NCBI RefSeq assembly: GCF_958979055.1 | Contig: NC_084886.1 | Span: 808,501 to 872,500, forward strand | Origin: Alnus glutinosa | Lineage: Eukaryota; Streptophyta; Magnoliopsida; Fagales; Betulaceae | Direction: 5' to 3' | DNA: 64,000 nucleotides | Shown here: in pieces, positions 1 through 12,544 of the stretch | Numbering within the stretch: the first letter of the stretch is position 1 | Layout of the letters: each line of letters begins with the position of its first letter | The notes under the pieces: model-generated | Database searches by the model: none | The model's input: the letters and a program-made list of their open reading frames with translations, nothing else | What the model was told of the DNA's origin: nothing | Made by a program: the position numbers and the translations under genes

Positions 1-234
1 AGTTAGAGAGAAGGCAAAATGTCTCTCTTTAAAAAGGATGTTAGTCCATTCAGTTTTTCGAAGATTATAAGTATCTTTGTCGGTCCCAATGCTTGATTTC
101 AAGCATATAGAACTCTAAAATTTCAACAATAGTGTGTTTATCATTACGATTTTATACGCTAAAAGTATAATTTTAAATTAAATTGTATAAAATATATTAT
201 TTAGAGTATTTTTTTAAAAAAAAATTAATATGAA

Positions 235-269
<35 letters not shown>

Positions 270-500
270 AATTGCAGATAAGGTGGTGCATTTTTAAAAA
301 TTCTACAATTTAAAAGGGTAAACTACAATCTTAAATATTAAACTACCTGCAATTTTATCACACGTTTATTTACTTTTTTAAAATAATTGTATTTTCAAAT
401 TGCACGTTTCAAAATTAATATTTCTAAATCACACGTTTTAAGATGACAAAACTTTTTTTTTTTTTTTTAACAAATAACATGTGCTATCATATATTATTGA
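1..500. other. AT-rich sequence without a recognised gene
   Basis: No coding pattern is visible on either strand. The stretch holds an (AT)n microsatellite at about 237-266 and a T run near 452-469. Confidence 0.6.
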
Positions 501-519
501 ATAAAATCCAAGGGTAAAT

Positions 520-1400
520 TACAGATAATAGAGGTACAAGACCTCTACACCATAAACTAGATAAATCTAACTTAAAACAGCAACATAAACAAAACACAAA
601 AACATTACATGAACAACATTGAGCTACTTTTTACATTTAAGCACAATCAACAAATAAAATATAGCAGATTTAGCACCGATGCCAACAAACAGTCCCGTAA
701 CATTTGGGCATCATAAAGGCAGACTGTGAACAGGAAAAAAAACAATAATAACAAAAGCCCCAAAACACAAGCAAAAACATAACTGGCGACGGTACGTGTA
801 GAACACGAGCCACCACCGGGGACCATCCTTTGCCGCAACCGACTGCCACTGGAACCACCAAATAAGCACCATCCACGCACTGGAAGACAAGCTGTAACCA
901 TCACGTGTTGGTCTAAACAGTGTCTTCCTTGGCGCGTGTTGGCCACACGTTGAGCAGGGGCGGGGGTTGCTGGACCGGAAAAAGTCGGCAACCACTGTGG
1001 AGAGGCGCGTGTCTTGAAAGACCCAGCCGAAGTTTGTAGATCTGACTCCAACGAAACAAAACCAAAAGAGCACGGTCGTAAACTTTGCTAGAGACATATC
1101 AAAAAGCCGCTCCCCAACATGTTCGTCCCGTAAAATCTTCTATCAGGGAATAATAATCACCACTAGATCTAATCCAAGGAACAAAAATTCCAGAGTTCTA
1201 ATGGCTGAAGGGACACCTAACCTTCACTGGGTCATTCAAGGGAGGAACAAAAAACCTCAAAAACCCTAAGGAACTTAAAGGAAACTCACCATCGAGAGGA
1301 GGGAGGCGTGGAGCCTCGCCCTGCAAAAACCAGCCCCTTTAACTCTCTAGCTCTCTAGGTTTTTGGTCTTGCTCTCTAAGAGTTGTGCAACTAGACAGCA
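520..1400 (-). other. Possible retroelement-derived stretch, function unknown
   Basis: This stretch has higher GC than its surroundings and overlapping minus-strand open frames of 128 and 134 codons at 711-1097 and 647-1051. Neither translation shows a domain I recognise. Overlapping frames with Cys/Phe-rich hydrophobic ends look like non-coding sequence of a LINE or LTR element rather than a gene. A stretch of similar character lies at 51.4-52.2 kb. The assignment as a retroelement is inference only. Confidence 0.25.
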
Positions 1401-2440
1401 AGGCATTCAACATCATACCAATAAAACGTAGACGCTAAACAATTGAATATGCTTTTCTTAAAAGCATTATATTTTTCTCAGATTTTGATTAAGATATTCA
1501 AAAGTCAAAACCAGCTTGAACTACATGAAACATGTATCAAACAAGAAAAATGATGCCTTAAAGGGAAGGGGTAGTTTAATAGGCCCGAGACTATGCTTCA
1601 TGAAATAGATGTTATTTTTCTTTCCATTCTTAGGTGGACTTCTGGAAAAAAAAAAAAAAAAGAAAAAAAAAGAAAAAAAAAACACTGGTTAGGTGAAGTT
1701 GGAAGCGCTATACACGCGGTTTTTCCTCCACCAAATCGCTGCTCGGGTGGTAGTTGGATGCAAAGCAGCACGCTGCTCCGTGCCCACCCACCATGTTTTT
1801 GTACTCTCAGTCTCTCTCTTTAATTGAAAAAAATAGGATTAATTAGAGTTGCTAATAGGGTTTAATTTAAAAATATTTGCAATTAAATGCATGATTTAAA
1901 CTAACTTTTTAATATTCTGTATATCATTTAAATTAATGCCAAAATGAATAGATTAGTAAATTAGGATAGGATAAGCATTACAAATTAATATGCTTTATTT
2001 TGTTAGCTTTGGACTAAATTATATTGTATACTTTATTTGCACTTATATACTTTAAGTCACCCCTTGGTCATGTTTGATTATTTTGTTTTGGAATGAAAAC
2101 GTCATAGCAACTGTCACCTGCATCAAATTCATTTGCGTGCCCAAATGTTTTGATTATCTCAAGCACAGGTGCTAGTCACGTGTGAGTTTTCAATTCAAAA
2201 TAACGGTTAAATTTGATTAAGAGGTAATTTGAAATATTTTGATATTTCATAGATATAAGTTGCAATGAGTCGTAACTTAAAAGATGTAAGTGCAAATAAG
2301 ATGATAATTCAAGGGGCAAATGTAATTCACTCATCCCTTAATTTTAGTTCTAACTAGATGATATAGTATAAATACTAATAAATCTCCAATTATAAGGGAG
2401 GTCAACACCTAAAATATTTAGTTTAAATATGAGATGACTT
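1400..2440. other. Gene-free AT-rich stretch
   Basis: I see no gene. There is a purine run (A with scattered G) at about 1646-1682 and otherwise unstructured AT-rich sequence. Confidence 0.55.
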
Positions 2441-2451
2441 ACGTATTGAGT

Positions 2452-2575
2452 TATGTTTGGCAAACCACTTAATTTTTTCTCTAAAAAAAGTTAACTCTAA
2501 AATATTGCACTTTTTACATCACATTAATAACTTTTTAATGGCTTTGTTTGGTAACCCCTTTCCTCAACCTCTCAC

Positions 2576-2606
<31 letters not shown>

Positions 2607-2990
2607 CGTTAACTTTAAAATATTCAATTTTTTTTTTTTAATTTTTTTTATCACATCAATAGCTTTTAAAGCAAAAAACCCACTACAAAACAAATTTCCT
2701 TTTTACTTTTCCTTAAAAAAAAATTTATAATTTCTTTTTTATTTTATATCACATCAATCACTTCTTACTACTATTAAAAAAAAAAAAATCAAAAATTTTT
2801 ACCAAACACACCTACTAACTTTATTTATTTTTTTATCTCATCAATTACTTTTTAACCACATTTTTTCACATTTTTATACAAAAATTTCAAAACTTATTTA
2901 TACTTTATATTATACCAATCATTTCTTATTACTATTTTAAAAAAAATTCACAACCCCAATGTTTGTCATATACACCCAACAATGTTTGAA
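2452..2990. repeat. AT-rich MITE-like repeats (TGTTTGGTAA type)
   Basis: Sequences of the form TGTTTGGCAAACC or TTTGTTTGGTAACCC run into T-rich tracts with repeated 'tatcacatcaat' blocks, then end in ACCAAACACACC-like inverted ends. Two overlapping copies seem to be nested here. The same pattern recurs at 5.37-5.63 kb and 58.38-58.66 kb. The superfamily is not determined. Confidence 0.45.
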
Positions 2991-3299
2991 CCGGTAACAT
3001 TTATTCTGATACTATGTTAAACCACAATTTATTTCTATTGGAGGGATGGAGTTGAGATTTCACTGATTTATTCGATATAATAAATAACCTCACGAAATAA
3101 GGTTGATGATTTAGCAGTTAATCTTGAAGAATAACCTTACGAAATAAGGTTCACACTCTCAATTTTATTTTTATTTTTTCATTTCTAAAAAAATAAAAAA
3201 TAGTTAAATAACCTCTTTTATTTTGTCTGCCTTATCTCGTCACTCCTTGTTTGCTAGTTTGGTTTGTTTTGTAATTAATTTTAAAGAAAATTATACATA

Positions 3300-3800
3300 C
3301 CCTTCTCAGTACTCAAGCAACCACTCTATTGTCAAGTGCTTTTAAAATTACTAATTGTGTTAATATCTCTCTCTAAATTACACAAAAATATTAATATCTT
3401 TCTAAAGTAAACAAAAAGATAAAAATAACCCTAAAAAGTTTTAATAAGACAAATACATCCTTATAATTTAGAAAAAAAAAACTAAAACTAAAAAAGCAAT
3501 TTATTTTTTATTTTTGGAAAGATTGAAAAAAGTTAATAGAAAAATGAAAATCTAAGAAAGTGGCCCAAACTGAAAATTATATAAAACAAAATCTTTTAAA
3601 AAAAAAAAAATGAAAAAACTTGGTTTTTATTTTTTGAATTTTCTTTTAAATTTTTTTAAAAATAATGTAATTTCTTTTTATATATATATAATTTTAAAAA
3701 ATTTTATAATTTTATAAAAGATATTTTTATTATTGTGGGGTACATTAATATTGTTTAATAGTTTATGAAAAGCCATTAACGTAATTGGCAATTTGGAGAA
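3300..3800. repeat. AT-rich repeat family, copy 1
   Basis: This stretch shares 'aaaataaccctaaa..tttaataagacaaat..atcc' and a distal 'ggtatttttgttatt'-like block with 42.13-42.69 kb, in the same order. Both have a homopolymer-rich centre. This suggests two copies of one non-autonomous element. Ends are not resolved. Confidence 0.35.
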
Positions 3801-4158
3801 CGGATAACCATTGAATAGTAGTTTATGAACGTTTTTCAAAAAGAAAAAAAGAAAGAAAAAGAATAGTAGTTTATGAACGGAGGTATTAAATTTCAAAAGA
3901 GGTAGGCAAGGTTGTTACGTCTCTTTCGCAAGTACATTAAGACCTTCGATTTCTCCGTTTGATCGCCAACTACCACCTCTCTGCCAATTATAACCCTATG
4001 CTTCTACATAATGGCGGAGATGTCCCTATGCGCCATGCGGCGCCGGCGATTGAGAACTGCTTTTGTCAATTTAGGGAAAATTTTCTTAAAAGAAAAAAAA
4101 AAAGGGAAAATTTTAAAAAATAGCATAGTAAAAAAAAAAAAAGGGGAAAAAAAAAGGG
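3800..4158. other. Gene-free stretch with a short possible coding remnant
   Basis: Around 4010-4085 there is a short GC-richer plus-strand open stretch starting at ATG (MAEMSLCAMRRRRL) that ends in A-rich sequence. It is too short to assign and I see no partner exon. Confidence 0.3.
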
Positions 4159-4749
4159 ATAATTGACCATTGGTCCATGTAGTATGCCATAATTATTTTT
4201 CACTCTCTATGGTTTAAAAAGTTTATGGGAGGTCCTCGTAGTATGCAATAATTACAAATCGATCTCTGGCGTTAAACTCTGTTAAAATTTTTAACAGATT
4301 TCGTCAAATGCCACGTCAGCGACACGTGTCATCAATAAGATGACGACATGTGTCCATCTTAATAAAAAAACAAATTTATTAAAAAATAAATAAAAATACT
4401 TATTTTTTTTTAAAAAAATAAAAAATAAAATTCAAAAAAATTCAAAAAAAAAAAAACTGAAAGGGTGGCTGGGCCACCCTTGCTGATTTTTTTTTTTGTT
4501 TTTTTCAAAAAAATAAGTTTTTTTAATAAATTTATATTTTTTTATTAAGATTGACACATGTCGCCATCTTATTGGCGACACGTGTCGCAGACGTGATATT
4601 TGACGGAATCTGTTAAAAATTTTAACATAATTTGACGCTAGGGATTGATTTGTAATTATTGCATACCACGATGGCCTCCCATGAATTTTTTAAACCATAG
4701 AGAGTGAAAAATAATTATAGCATACTGCAGGGACCAACGGTGCAATTAT
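4159..4749. mobile_element. Long-TIR fold-back element (MITE)
   Basis: The first ~270 bp and the last ~250 bp are inverted copies of each other. The left arm starts ATAATTGACCATTGGTCC and the right arm ends GGACCAACGGTGCAATTAT. Both arms contain the 'gacacgtgtc' and 'ttaaaatttttaac' blocks in mirrored order. The centre is A-rich/T-rich around a small GC-rich palindrome, AAGGGTGGCTGGGCCACCCTT. No protein is encoded. Long arms suit a Mutator-like or fold-back element, but no clear target duplication was found, so the superfamily is open. Confidence 0.7.
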
Positions 4750-4759
4750 ATATAAAAAA

Positions 4760-5370
4760 AAAAGGCTAAGAAATCCATGTATCAAACCAGTCGGACTCGG
4801 CCCTACAATCCACACCAAATGATCATAGCCCTTCGTTTACTACTTACTTTTCTATCAAATCTTTTTTTTTTTTTTTTTTTTTTTTCTATAAATTGAGACT
4901 CTTCCATGTTAATCAGCGGTCACGATTATGTTACGTTATTAATTCTAGTAAAATTTTATCTCTTTGTTTTAGAATGGTCAACAATCTTATAAAAGAAAAA
5001 GAAAAAGAAAGAATGGTCAACCATCCAACACAGTTTGGAAGTAGTGAGAACGAGGAGTGATTAGATAAAAAATAAGACTGAAATTTAGTGCAAGGAAGTT
5101 GCTTACTGCATATGCTTTTTGGATGGACAACTAGGTGCACCAAATTTCTATCCAAATGGGGGGGGGGGGGGAGATAAAAGTAAAAAAATAATGTTTGAAA
5201 TTATATTTTTATTTTATAATTATTTTATAATATCAATGTGTCAATTTTAACTAATTCTTAGATTAATTTTTATTAAAAAACTAAAATTTAAGATTTTAGT
5301 GGAACTATCGTATTGAGATAATTGCATTTGTGGATTCATACGCAGTTTCTTTTGTCACTCCAAGCATAAC
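4760..5370. other. Gene-free stretch with homopolymers
   Basis: A T run lies at about 4862-4885 and a G run at about 5158-5171. No gene is visible; the small open frames have no recognisable domain. Confidence 0.5.
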
Positions 5371-5635
5371 TCTGTTCGGTACTAATTGGTAACCACTTTC
5401 CCTTTCTTTTCTCTTCTTCTATTTTTTACTTCTCTTAAAAAAAAAAAAGTCAATTTCAAAACATTAATAATTTTTTTTTTTCACTTTTTATATCACATTA
5501 ATAATTTTTTAAATAAAAAAATTCACTATAAAATATAATTTTTTTATATTTTATATCACATCAACAACTCTTTACTACTATTTAAAAACAAATTAAATTA
5601 ATAATCCTTACAAAAGACACCAATAATGAACTGTC
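5370..5635. repeat. AT-rich MITE-like repeat (TTTGGTAACC type)
   Basis: This stretch has the same arrangement as at 2.45-2.99 kb: a 'ggtaaccactttccc' end, T-rich blocks, 'tatcacatcaa' and 'tttactactatt'. It lies just upstream of the PDH promoter region. Confidence 0.4.
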
Positions 5636-5639
5636 CAAA

Positions 5640-6095
5640 TGTAAACAAGCTGACGGCACTCCACGTGGGCCTATGTTTGACGCTGCCACAGCATAATATT
5701 CCCACTCGCAGCAGTAATTAGTGGTTCCCCCCAAAAAATAATAGAAAAGAAAAAAAATAGGAAGAGAAAAAATAATAAATATAATAGAGGACAGTGAAAG
5801 TCGAAATCGGCTGATTTCACGTCCATTTTCTTTTTCTACATCTCCTTCGTCTCCGTTCGGATCCCTCTATAATCCTATTCCAAGGTCCGTCCTTTCCCTA
5901 AATCTCCGTAATCTGATTCTATTCCCCAATCTTAAATCGCTCTTATACGATTTGCCACAAAGTTTAGGGTTTTTTTTTTTAATTGATCTCTTCAAGTCTT
6001 TCATCTATGTGTATCGATTTGATAGGAATCGCTGATAATCTCATTGTATTTTCGATTTTTTGTTTGATTAGAGAGACTGAGCGGAAGGGAGAAAG
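5640..6095 (+). promoter_or_regulatory. Probable promoter and 5' UTR of the PDH E1-beta gene
   Basis: Between a MITE and the start codon lies less repetitive sequence. It has pyrimidine-rich leader-like sequence at about 5820-5950. No unambiguous TATA box was identified, so the transcription start is not placed. Confidence 0.35.
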
Positions 6096-9000
6096 ATGCT
6101 GGGGGTTTTGAGGCAAAAGGTTGGTGCCGGAGGGTCTTCTCTTCTGGTAAACATGACAAGATACTCTGTTGCTTTTTATATTTTGTTAATGTTAGGTTCA
6201 TATAGTTGTAGATTTTGTTTCGTTTTAATTTTAATGATTTCTGATTAGCTTGATTAGCTTAGTTGTGAATTTCGGTTTGCGCAGATTTTGGGACAGTCCT
6301 TACAGAGGACTCGTTCTGCTGCGTCGGCGTTGAGGAGTTACTCATCAGCAGCGAAAGAGGTAATGGTGGTGCATTTCAAATGGATTGGCATTGTTTTTTA
6401 AATATTTATATTATTTTAATTTGAATGTTTTTTTTCACGTGCTGAGCTTATATGTGATGCGTAAATCTGTCTCAGTTGTTTGATAAGTGCAAGGTTTTTT
6501 CTTCACGGCGTTCAAGTTATGTCACTTTGTTTTTCGTAATATTTGAAAATCGACTATGAGGAAGCTGAGTTTTGGTTGGGGTGGGGCATAATTGAAATTC
6601 ATCGAGGAGGCCATCGTAAAAAAAAATCATGCTTTATAAATAATTTTTGTGAGCATTCGATCTCACGAGTATGTATGGAGATTGGGGCATCAGCTAAGGA
6701 ACCCAAAACCGTATTCTTTTTACCTACCTGAATTATAATTTTTTTTCACCCCAGTGGTGTGGTGTAGAGATCTAGTTGAAAGGGTTAGTCTTTTTCTTTT
6801 GGATGTTATGATATGAGAAGTTGTCTTTTCTCCTTCATGACGGTTCTTCTTCACAAAACGCTGAATATTTCTATTGAAATGATAATTGTGGGCAGATGAC
6901 GGTGAGAGACGCTCTAAACTCTGCACTTGATGAGGAAATGTCTGCTGATCCTAAAGTATTTTTGATGGGTGAAGAGGTGAGGACAATTGGAAAGAAATTA
7001 GTATTTCCTGGATTTGATCTTCGCTCTTTCTTCTTATGTTCCTGTTTTATCTTTTGAGCGCAGGTTGGGGAATATCAAGGTGCATACAAGGTTAGACTTC
7101 TATATTTGAAGAGATGAATTCGTAGCTTTGTATTCCTGTGAAGACCAGATGTCGACTTTATACATTTGTCTAACAATCAGCTCTTTATCTTCAATTTTGT
7201 ATAGATATCCAAAGGGCTTTTGGACAAGTATGGTCCTGAGAGGGTTCTTGATACACCAATTACGGAGGTTATTTCTGTTTGACTTGCCCTCTATTTGTTG
7301 GTTCTTTGGTTGCTTCTATAGTTGGTCAAGTAGATTAGTGATGATCCTGCAACCCTCCTTATACGCCTAAGGTTATGTCATTATGTTATATTGATACTTC
7401 TTGCTGTTCCTAGCTTTCCCTGCCCCCCGGCCCCCCTCTTTTTTCTCGAAAAAGGATATATACATGTATAATTCTTTTTTGTATTCTTTGGTAGCAGTTG
7501 TCCAAGACCATTTTTCTGTGAAAATATTTTGCAGGCTGGGTTTACAGGGATTGGAGTTGGTGCTGCTTACTATGGTCTGCGGCCTATTGTAGAGTTTATG
7601 ACATTTAACTTCTCTATGCAGGTTAGAGGTCCCCTCTCTTGTATTAATTTTCTGAAACCTAAATTAAGCCTTTTTTTAAAAAAAAGGTTTTATGGTGTTG
7701 ACTCAAGCACGCAACTACTCTCTAAAACCCTGAAATAGCATAATTTAAACATCTAGTAGAGTTCAACATATTAAAATTAACCTCTTGTTTTTCCAAGAAG
7801 ATGATATCAAGATAACATGGTTTCTGTACTCTCTCTCTCAAACTAACACACACATACATAGAAGTCTTGCACTGAAGGATAATGGGTGTTTCCTCCTGGA
7901 ATAATTCGATATGCTAATAATTTTGAACACAACCTTTGGTTCATTTATTTATAGTGCATTTTTGTAGTTTATAGCTATCTTGATGATGTCCAGTTTCTAA
8001 TTTTATTTGTATTACTTGTATGTTGTTTTAGTTTGGCTTGCTAATTTATTTCAAATCTTTCATTTCCTCTTAGAATCTCATTCTACCTATCGCTGCAGGC
8101 AATTGACCACATCATTAATTCTGCTGCAAAATCAAACTATATGTCTGCTGGCCAGATATCTGTGCCTATAGTTTTTAGAGGGCCTAATGGTGCTGCTGCT
8201 GGAGTTGGTGCCCAGCACTCTCATGTATGTTTTTGCTGGCTTTATTTGTGTACCAATTGTCCCAATGTCCTTTATGACACAGCATGCTTGGGGTTCATTT
8301 CACAGTATAAGGGAGACAAACATGTGTCGATGCTCTATATAGTTAATTAATTAATTAATTTTTTTGTTTTTGGTTTAATGCAGTGTTATGCTGCATGGTA
8401 TGCCTCCTGCCCTGGGTTGAAAGTGTTGACCCCATACTCATCTGAAGATGCTCGTGGACTGCTAAAGGCTGCAATAAGGGATCCTGATCCTGTTATTTTC
8501 CTTGAAAATGAGCTGTTGTGAGTATATCATTGCATTGTGATTGTGATATATTAAGATTATGAATATCGTGCTAAATATTGTTGCTATTGATGTAAATATT
8601 GTGCTTCAGATATGGTGAGTCATTCCCTGTTTCAGCTGAAGTTCTTGATTCCAGTTTTTGCCTCCCAATAGGAAAAGCTAAGGTGAAATTATCTCAAAGA
8701 TGTTCCTGTTACTGTTATCCTACTTTTTCTCATTATAATGTCAATTCTTGTTCACTTTGTAATTGTCTACTGCTCACAGATTGAGAGAGAAGGAAAGGAT
8801 GTGACTATTACTGCTTTTTCAAAAATGGTGGGCTACGCTCTCAAGGTTTGTCTCCCATACCTCCTTCAGAGGTTTATATCTATGTGGTTTTCTGTCTTCT
8901 AAGAAATAAATTGACCTGGCTGGTGCTTGACGAGTGGTAATATGTAATATGCAAGATGAGAAAATAAAAAGAAGATTGGGAAGTATGTAGTATGTATTGA

Positions 9001-10304
9001 AGCATATGTGTAATAATGTCCAAAGGATTACTAGATAAATAGGGGCGCCTTTATGCTTTTAATGATATTTTTCGATTACTTATAAAAGAAAAATTACTAT
9101 ATAAATTTTGCATTAGGTGTAATGGTCTTGACTGTTGCAACTGCAATAATTAGAAACTATATGCTTGAGTGCTCTGGCATCTTTCAGATATATTATTTGC
9201 TTTGTCATGAGCCCCAATTACTATCGAAGAGATGGCATTGTTCAGATCCTCAGATGGAGTTGATTCACATGGTTGTAAAGCAATATTTCTTGTACTGTGA
9301 TTCATATTTCTTATAAAGGACTTGGTGCTCTTATCAGGGTGACATTGCATTGTGTGTTTCTCCTACTTCACTTTCAGGGATTGTTCCTTGAATATGCGGT
9401 TTTGCAGCATCTTTGTCCCCGACTAATCATATTTATGAGAATTTAAGACTATTCTCAATTATAATGATAACATCACTTCTTCTAAGTTTTTATTTATACA
9501 GTCCATGGGTTGTTGTCAAGATCTGTGTGTGTGTGTCCCTCCATCTAGGAATAATTGTACTGCTTTTATCTTCAGGCGGCTGAGATACTTGCAAAGGAAG
9601 GTATCAGTGCTGAGGTAAAGAATGAACATAGAAAATTCTTACGACTTCCTAGTTGTAGTTATGGACACATTAATAATTAGCCCCTCTCAATTTAGGTTAT
9701 AAATTTGCGCTCAATTCGGCCGCTAGACAGATCGACAATTAATGCTTCTGTAAGGAAAACCAGCAGACTGATAACAGTTGAAGAAGGATTTCCTCAGCAT
9801 GGTGTTGGAGCCGAAATCTGGTTTATCTCTTTCCACTATATATCTACCCCTTGCTGATCAGTTTTCTGGATGCATTGAACTTATGCTTTGCTTCCTCCTA
9901 CAAACAGCACATCTGTTATTGAGGAGAGCTTTGGTTATCTTGATGCACCGGTTGAGAGAATTAGTGGGGCTGATGTTCCAATGCCTTATGCAGCCAATCT
10001 TGAGAGGATGGCTGTACCACAGGTCAGTTATTACTATTGTTCCCACAATCTGTAGGTAAATTGATAGGTTTGCACCTTTGTTGGATACTGGATCTGTAAG
10101 ATATGGGAACTGATGTACATACTGTTCCTTGCTTGACGTTGTGCAAAATCTTAATTATTCTGGGTGTGTAAATGTGAGTCCTAATTACTGTTTTAGTATA
10201 ATTTCTTTTTAATTCTTGGTTCATGGGTTGTACAGGTTGAAGACATTGTTCGTGCAGCAAAGAGAGCATGCTACAGGTCTGTAACGTTGGCTGCAGCTGC
10301 TTAA
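6096..10304 (+). CDS. MAB1: Pyruvate dehydrogenase E1 component subunit beta, mitochondrial
   Basis: Beta subunit of the thiamine-diphosphate E1 of the mitochondrial pyruvate dehydrogenase complex, which decarboxylates pyruvate and passes the acetyl group to E2. Fourteen exons join in frame with GT-AG borders: 6096-6146, 6285-6359, 6896-6976, 7064-7090, 7205-7267, 7535-7621, 8099-8224, 8384-8517, 8610-8682, 8780-8845, 9576-9614, 9696-9820, 9908-10022, 10236-10304. They give 376 residues, near the usual 360-375. Residues 1-40 look like an Arg/Ser-rich mitochondrial presequence ([10 protein letters not shown]). The transketolase pyrimidine-binding domain follows, with [32 protein letters not shown] and [17 protein letters not shown]. 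The C-terminal domain has [10 protein letters not shown] and [14 protein letters not shown] and ends [11 protein letters not shown]. No break is seen; it should be functional. Exons 1-2 are the least conserved part. The symbol follows Arabidopsis At5g50850. Confidence 0.95.
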
Positions 10305-10802
10305 TTCTACCAATTTCGTCCAAAAACTGTTCCAAATCCAGGTGATTGTTAAATTGGTGGCTGCTTATGTTTCGGGTTTTGAAGTTATCGCCCATAGCTG
10401 ATGAGTTTCATGATTTGTTAAATGACTTGACTTCAGTTTAGATAACCTCTGATAAATGCGAATAACTGCTGAATTTTCAGGAGAGATAGAGATTGTACAT
10501 TTTTTTTTCTTTCACTTCTCATAACATGGGGAAGAAGTTGCTTGTTAAAATAACCTGGAGAACAATGACTCAGAGGTTGGAAATTTTGTGACTCTTTGTT
10601 GTCGTTTTTATTTGGCAGTTGATGTGGTACTTTTGGAAGCCTTATTTCAAAGGTACTTTATTTGGCTTTTGTATTCAGTACATTTGCAATTACTTTCTTG
10701 TTAGGTCTCTTGTATTTTTTAAGAGTTTGTCTCCTGGTGAAATTTGTTATATTTGGTAGCTCTCTGGCCACAATCGCCAGACATGTGCTTTGTGCACACT
10801 TT
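10305..10802 (+). other. 3' UTR and downstream flank of PDH E1-beta
   Basis: T-rich sequence follows the stop codon. The transcript probably ends in this stretch, before the TIR element that starts at 10803. No other gene is visible. Confidence 0.5.
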
Positions 10803-11516
10803 GAGTATTCCCATCCGATTATGTATATCTCAATCTAAAATAGCTAACCAAAACCCACTTTATCTAGTTTAATTAATAGGTTTTAAAAGGCACCATACAT
10901 CCGATTATCTATTTTTAACTCTATATTTTTTCTTTATTCATTTTTATTACTTTTTTTAATTATCGTATTTTTGCACATGTGCACACTGGTTTGGACCACT
11001 TCAGTTGCAGAACCAGTCATTTTCCCCCAACTTTGGCCATTCGGCCAATGCCCAAGAGATGCAAACTCTGAACCCACTAAATAGCCGCCACAAGCCTACC
11101 ACCACTGAACCCACCAAACAGAGGAAAAGAGAAGGAAAAAATAAAAATAAAAATTGGGGTTGATTATTTACCTGTGGTACCTCCATAGGGTAATGCTCAA
11201 GAAAATCAACCTGAAGCTGGTAGGTTTCATTTGCGTACAGAGACGTAGAGACGAGAGAAAGAAGTGGGAGAGAAGAAAAGGGAAAGGAAAAAGGTGGAGG
11301 GAAAGGAAAAAAAATCAGAACTCCCCCCCCCCCCCCCCTTCTTTTTTGGGTCTTTTTCGCCTGGAGAAACAATAAAATAAAAGACCTATTTGTGAACAGC
11401 AGATCTACGCCAAATCCATTCTACATATTCTTTAGATAAACCGATGGAAGGGTGTTGTCATTTTTGTTGCCTATTCTAGCTAGAAGGGAAAGATACATAA
11501 TCGGATGAGAATGCTC
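10803..11516. mobile_element. Non-autonomous TIR element E1 carrying a UBC exon (Pack-type)
   Basis: The left end GAGTATTCCCATCCGATTA and the right end, read in reverse (GAGCATTCTCATCCGATTA), match closely over about 28 bp. TTA follows the right end and TTT precedes the left, compatible with a decayed 3-bp TTA target duplication. The subterminal 'aaaatagctaaccaaaacccactttat' block is shared with E2 and E3. The inside carries a fragment of a ubiquitin-conjugating enzyme gene and a C run near 11324-11338. TTA targets suggest PIF/Harbinger, which is inference. No transposase is present. Confidence 0.75.
11172..11240 (-). pseudogene. Captured exon of a ubiquitin-conjugating enzyme (UBC15/16-18 type)
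   Basis: The minus strand encodes LYANETYQLQVDFLEHYPME then VPQ, directly followed by a GTAAAT splice donor. This is one internal exon of the plant E2 group UBC15-18, where the family reads LYA-ETYQLQV-FPEHYPMEAPQ. The retained donor shows that genomic DNA, not cDNA, was captured. The catalytic-cysteine region is missing, and a Pro in FPEHYP is replaced by Leu. The piece lies inside element E1 and cannot make an active E2 enzyme. Confidence 0.85.
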
Positions 11517-11695
11517 TTAGGGATTCTAGAACTATAGCGTATGATAATTAATGGCAAGCTTAGAGCAGGTTCAATAGTTTATATAAATTTTTATGTTAAA
11601 TAGCTAATTAAAACTCACTTTATCTAGTTTAACTAATGGGTTTTAAAAGGCACTATTCATCTAATTATTTATTTTTAACTCTATATTATCTAGAT

Positions 11696-12544
11696 TAGGT
11701 TTGGCAATTAGGGTTCACGGGTCGGGTTCGTGCCAACCCGACCGGTCCGATTATGTAAATGGGTTCAACATGAACCTGAATTGGAATCAGTGACCCGAAC
11801 ACGACCCGATTATTAATCAGGTAACCCGAACACGACCCGATGAACCCGTTTAATCGGGTCCAATGGAAAGGGTGTTTCGTGTTCTGTGACGTTTTCGGAG
11901 TAGCGGTAAACAAGGATCCGGCTCAGTATAGACTATGGAGCGGGAGGGCTTTGATAGTGTGTCGGCAGGTGTTCTTTCTCAAGATTGGCTTTTGCCTTAC
12001 GCGTGGTACCCGTCGCCCGACACGAACCTGGTGTCAATCCAACACTGGAGAGCATAGGCTGCATAAAGAATCAGAGATTAAAGAGAGGGGACGGAGTGTG
12101 GAGTCGACGGGGGACGACGCACGGCTAAGCTGTGAAGTGAAGGTCGCGATGCCACGTGAAGTTGTGAACTGTGAAGCCGAGGCCCGCGAGCGAAGGACCA
12201 AACGTCCTGTGAAGCTGTGAACTGGTTACTGGTGTGAAGCACTGAAGCAGTGAAGGCGAAGCTGTCAGTTGTGAGCCTGTGAGGCGTGCCGCGGGCGTGA
12301 AAGGGAAACACCGAAAGTCTGAAATGGTGAAAGTGACAAGCAGCTAGGGTTTTCTACTTTTCTTTCTTTTCGATTTCAAGCGATTTTTTTTTTAACATAA
12401 TCGGGTCTGGCGTGTCAACCCGCCAGACCCGGTTTTAACCAGGTCTTGACCCGATTATGATTCGAATCCGATTACCCCAAACCTTGTATTTTCGTGTCGT
12501 GTTCGTGCCGGGTTCGCGGGTCGTGTCAAAAATTGTCAACCATG
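11696..12544. mobile_element. Non-autonomous hAT-like element
   Basis: The element is flanked by a perfect 8-bp direct repeat ATCTAGAT (11688-11695 and 12545-12552), the size typical of hAT. The ends are imperfect inverted repeats: TAGGTTTGGCAATT on the left and CATGGTTGACAATT on the right in reverse. Subterminal regions are full of GACCCG/CGGGTC motifs. The centre (about 12130-12330) is a degenerate array of GTGAAGCTGTGAA-like units. No transposase domain is visible. It is inserted in the left subterminal part of E2. Confidence 0.8.
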
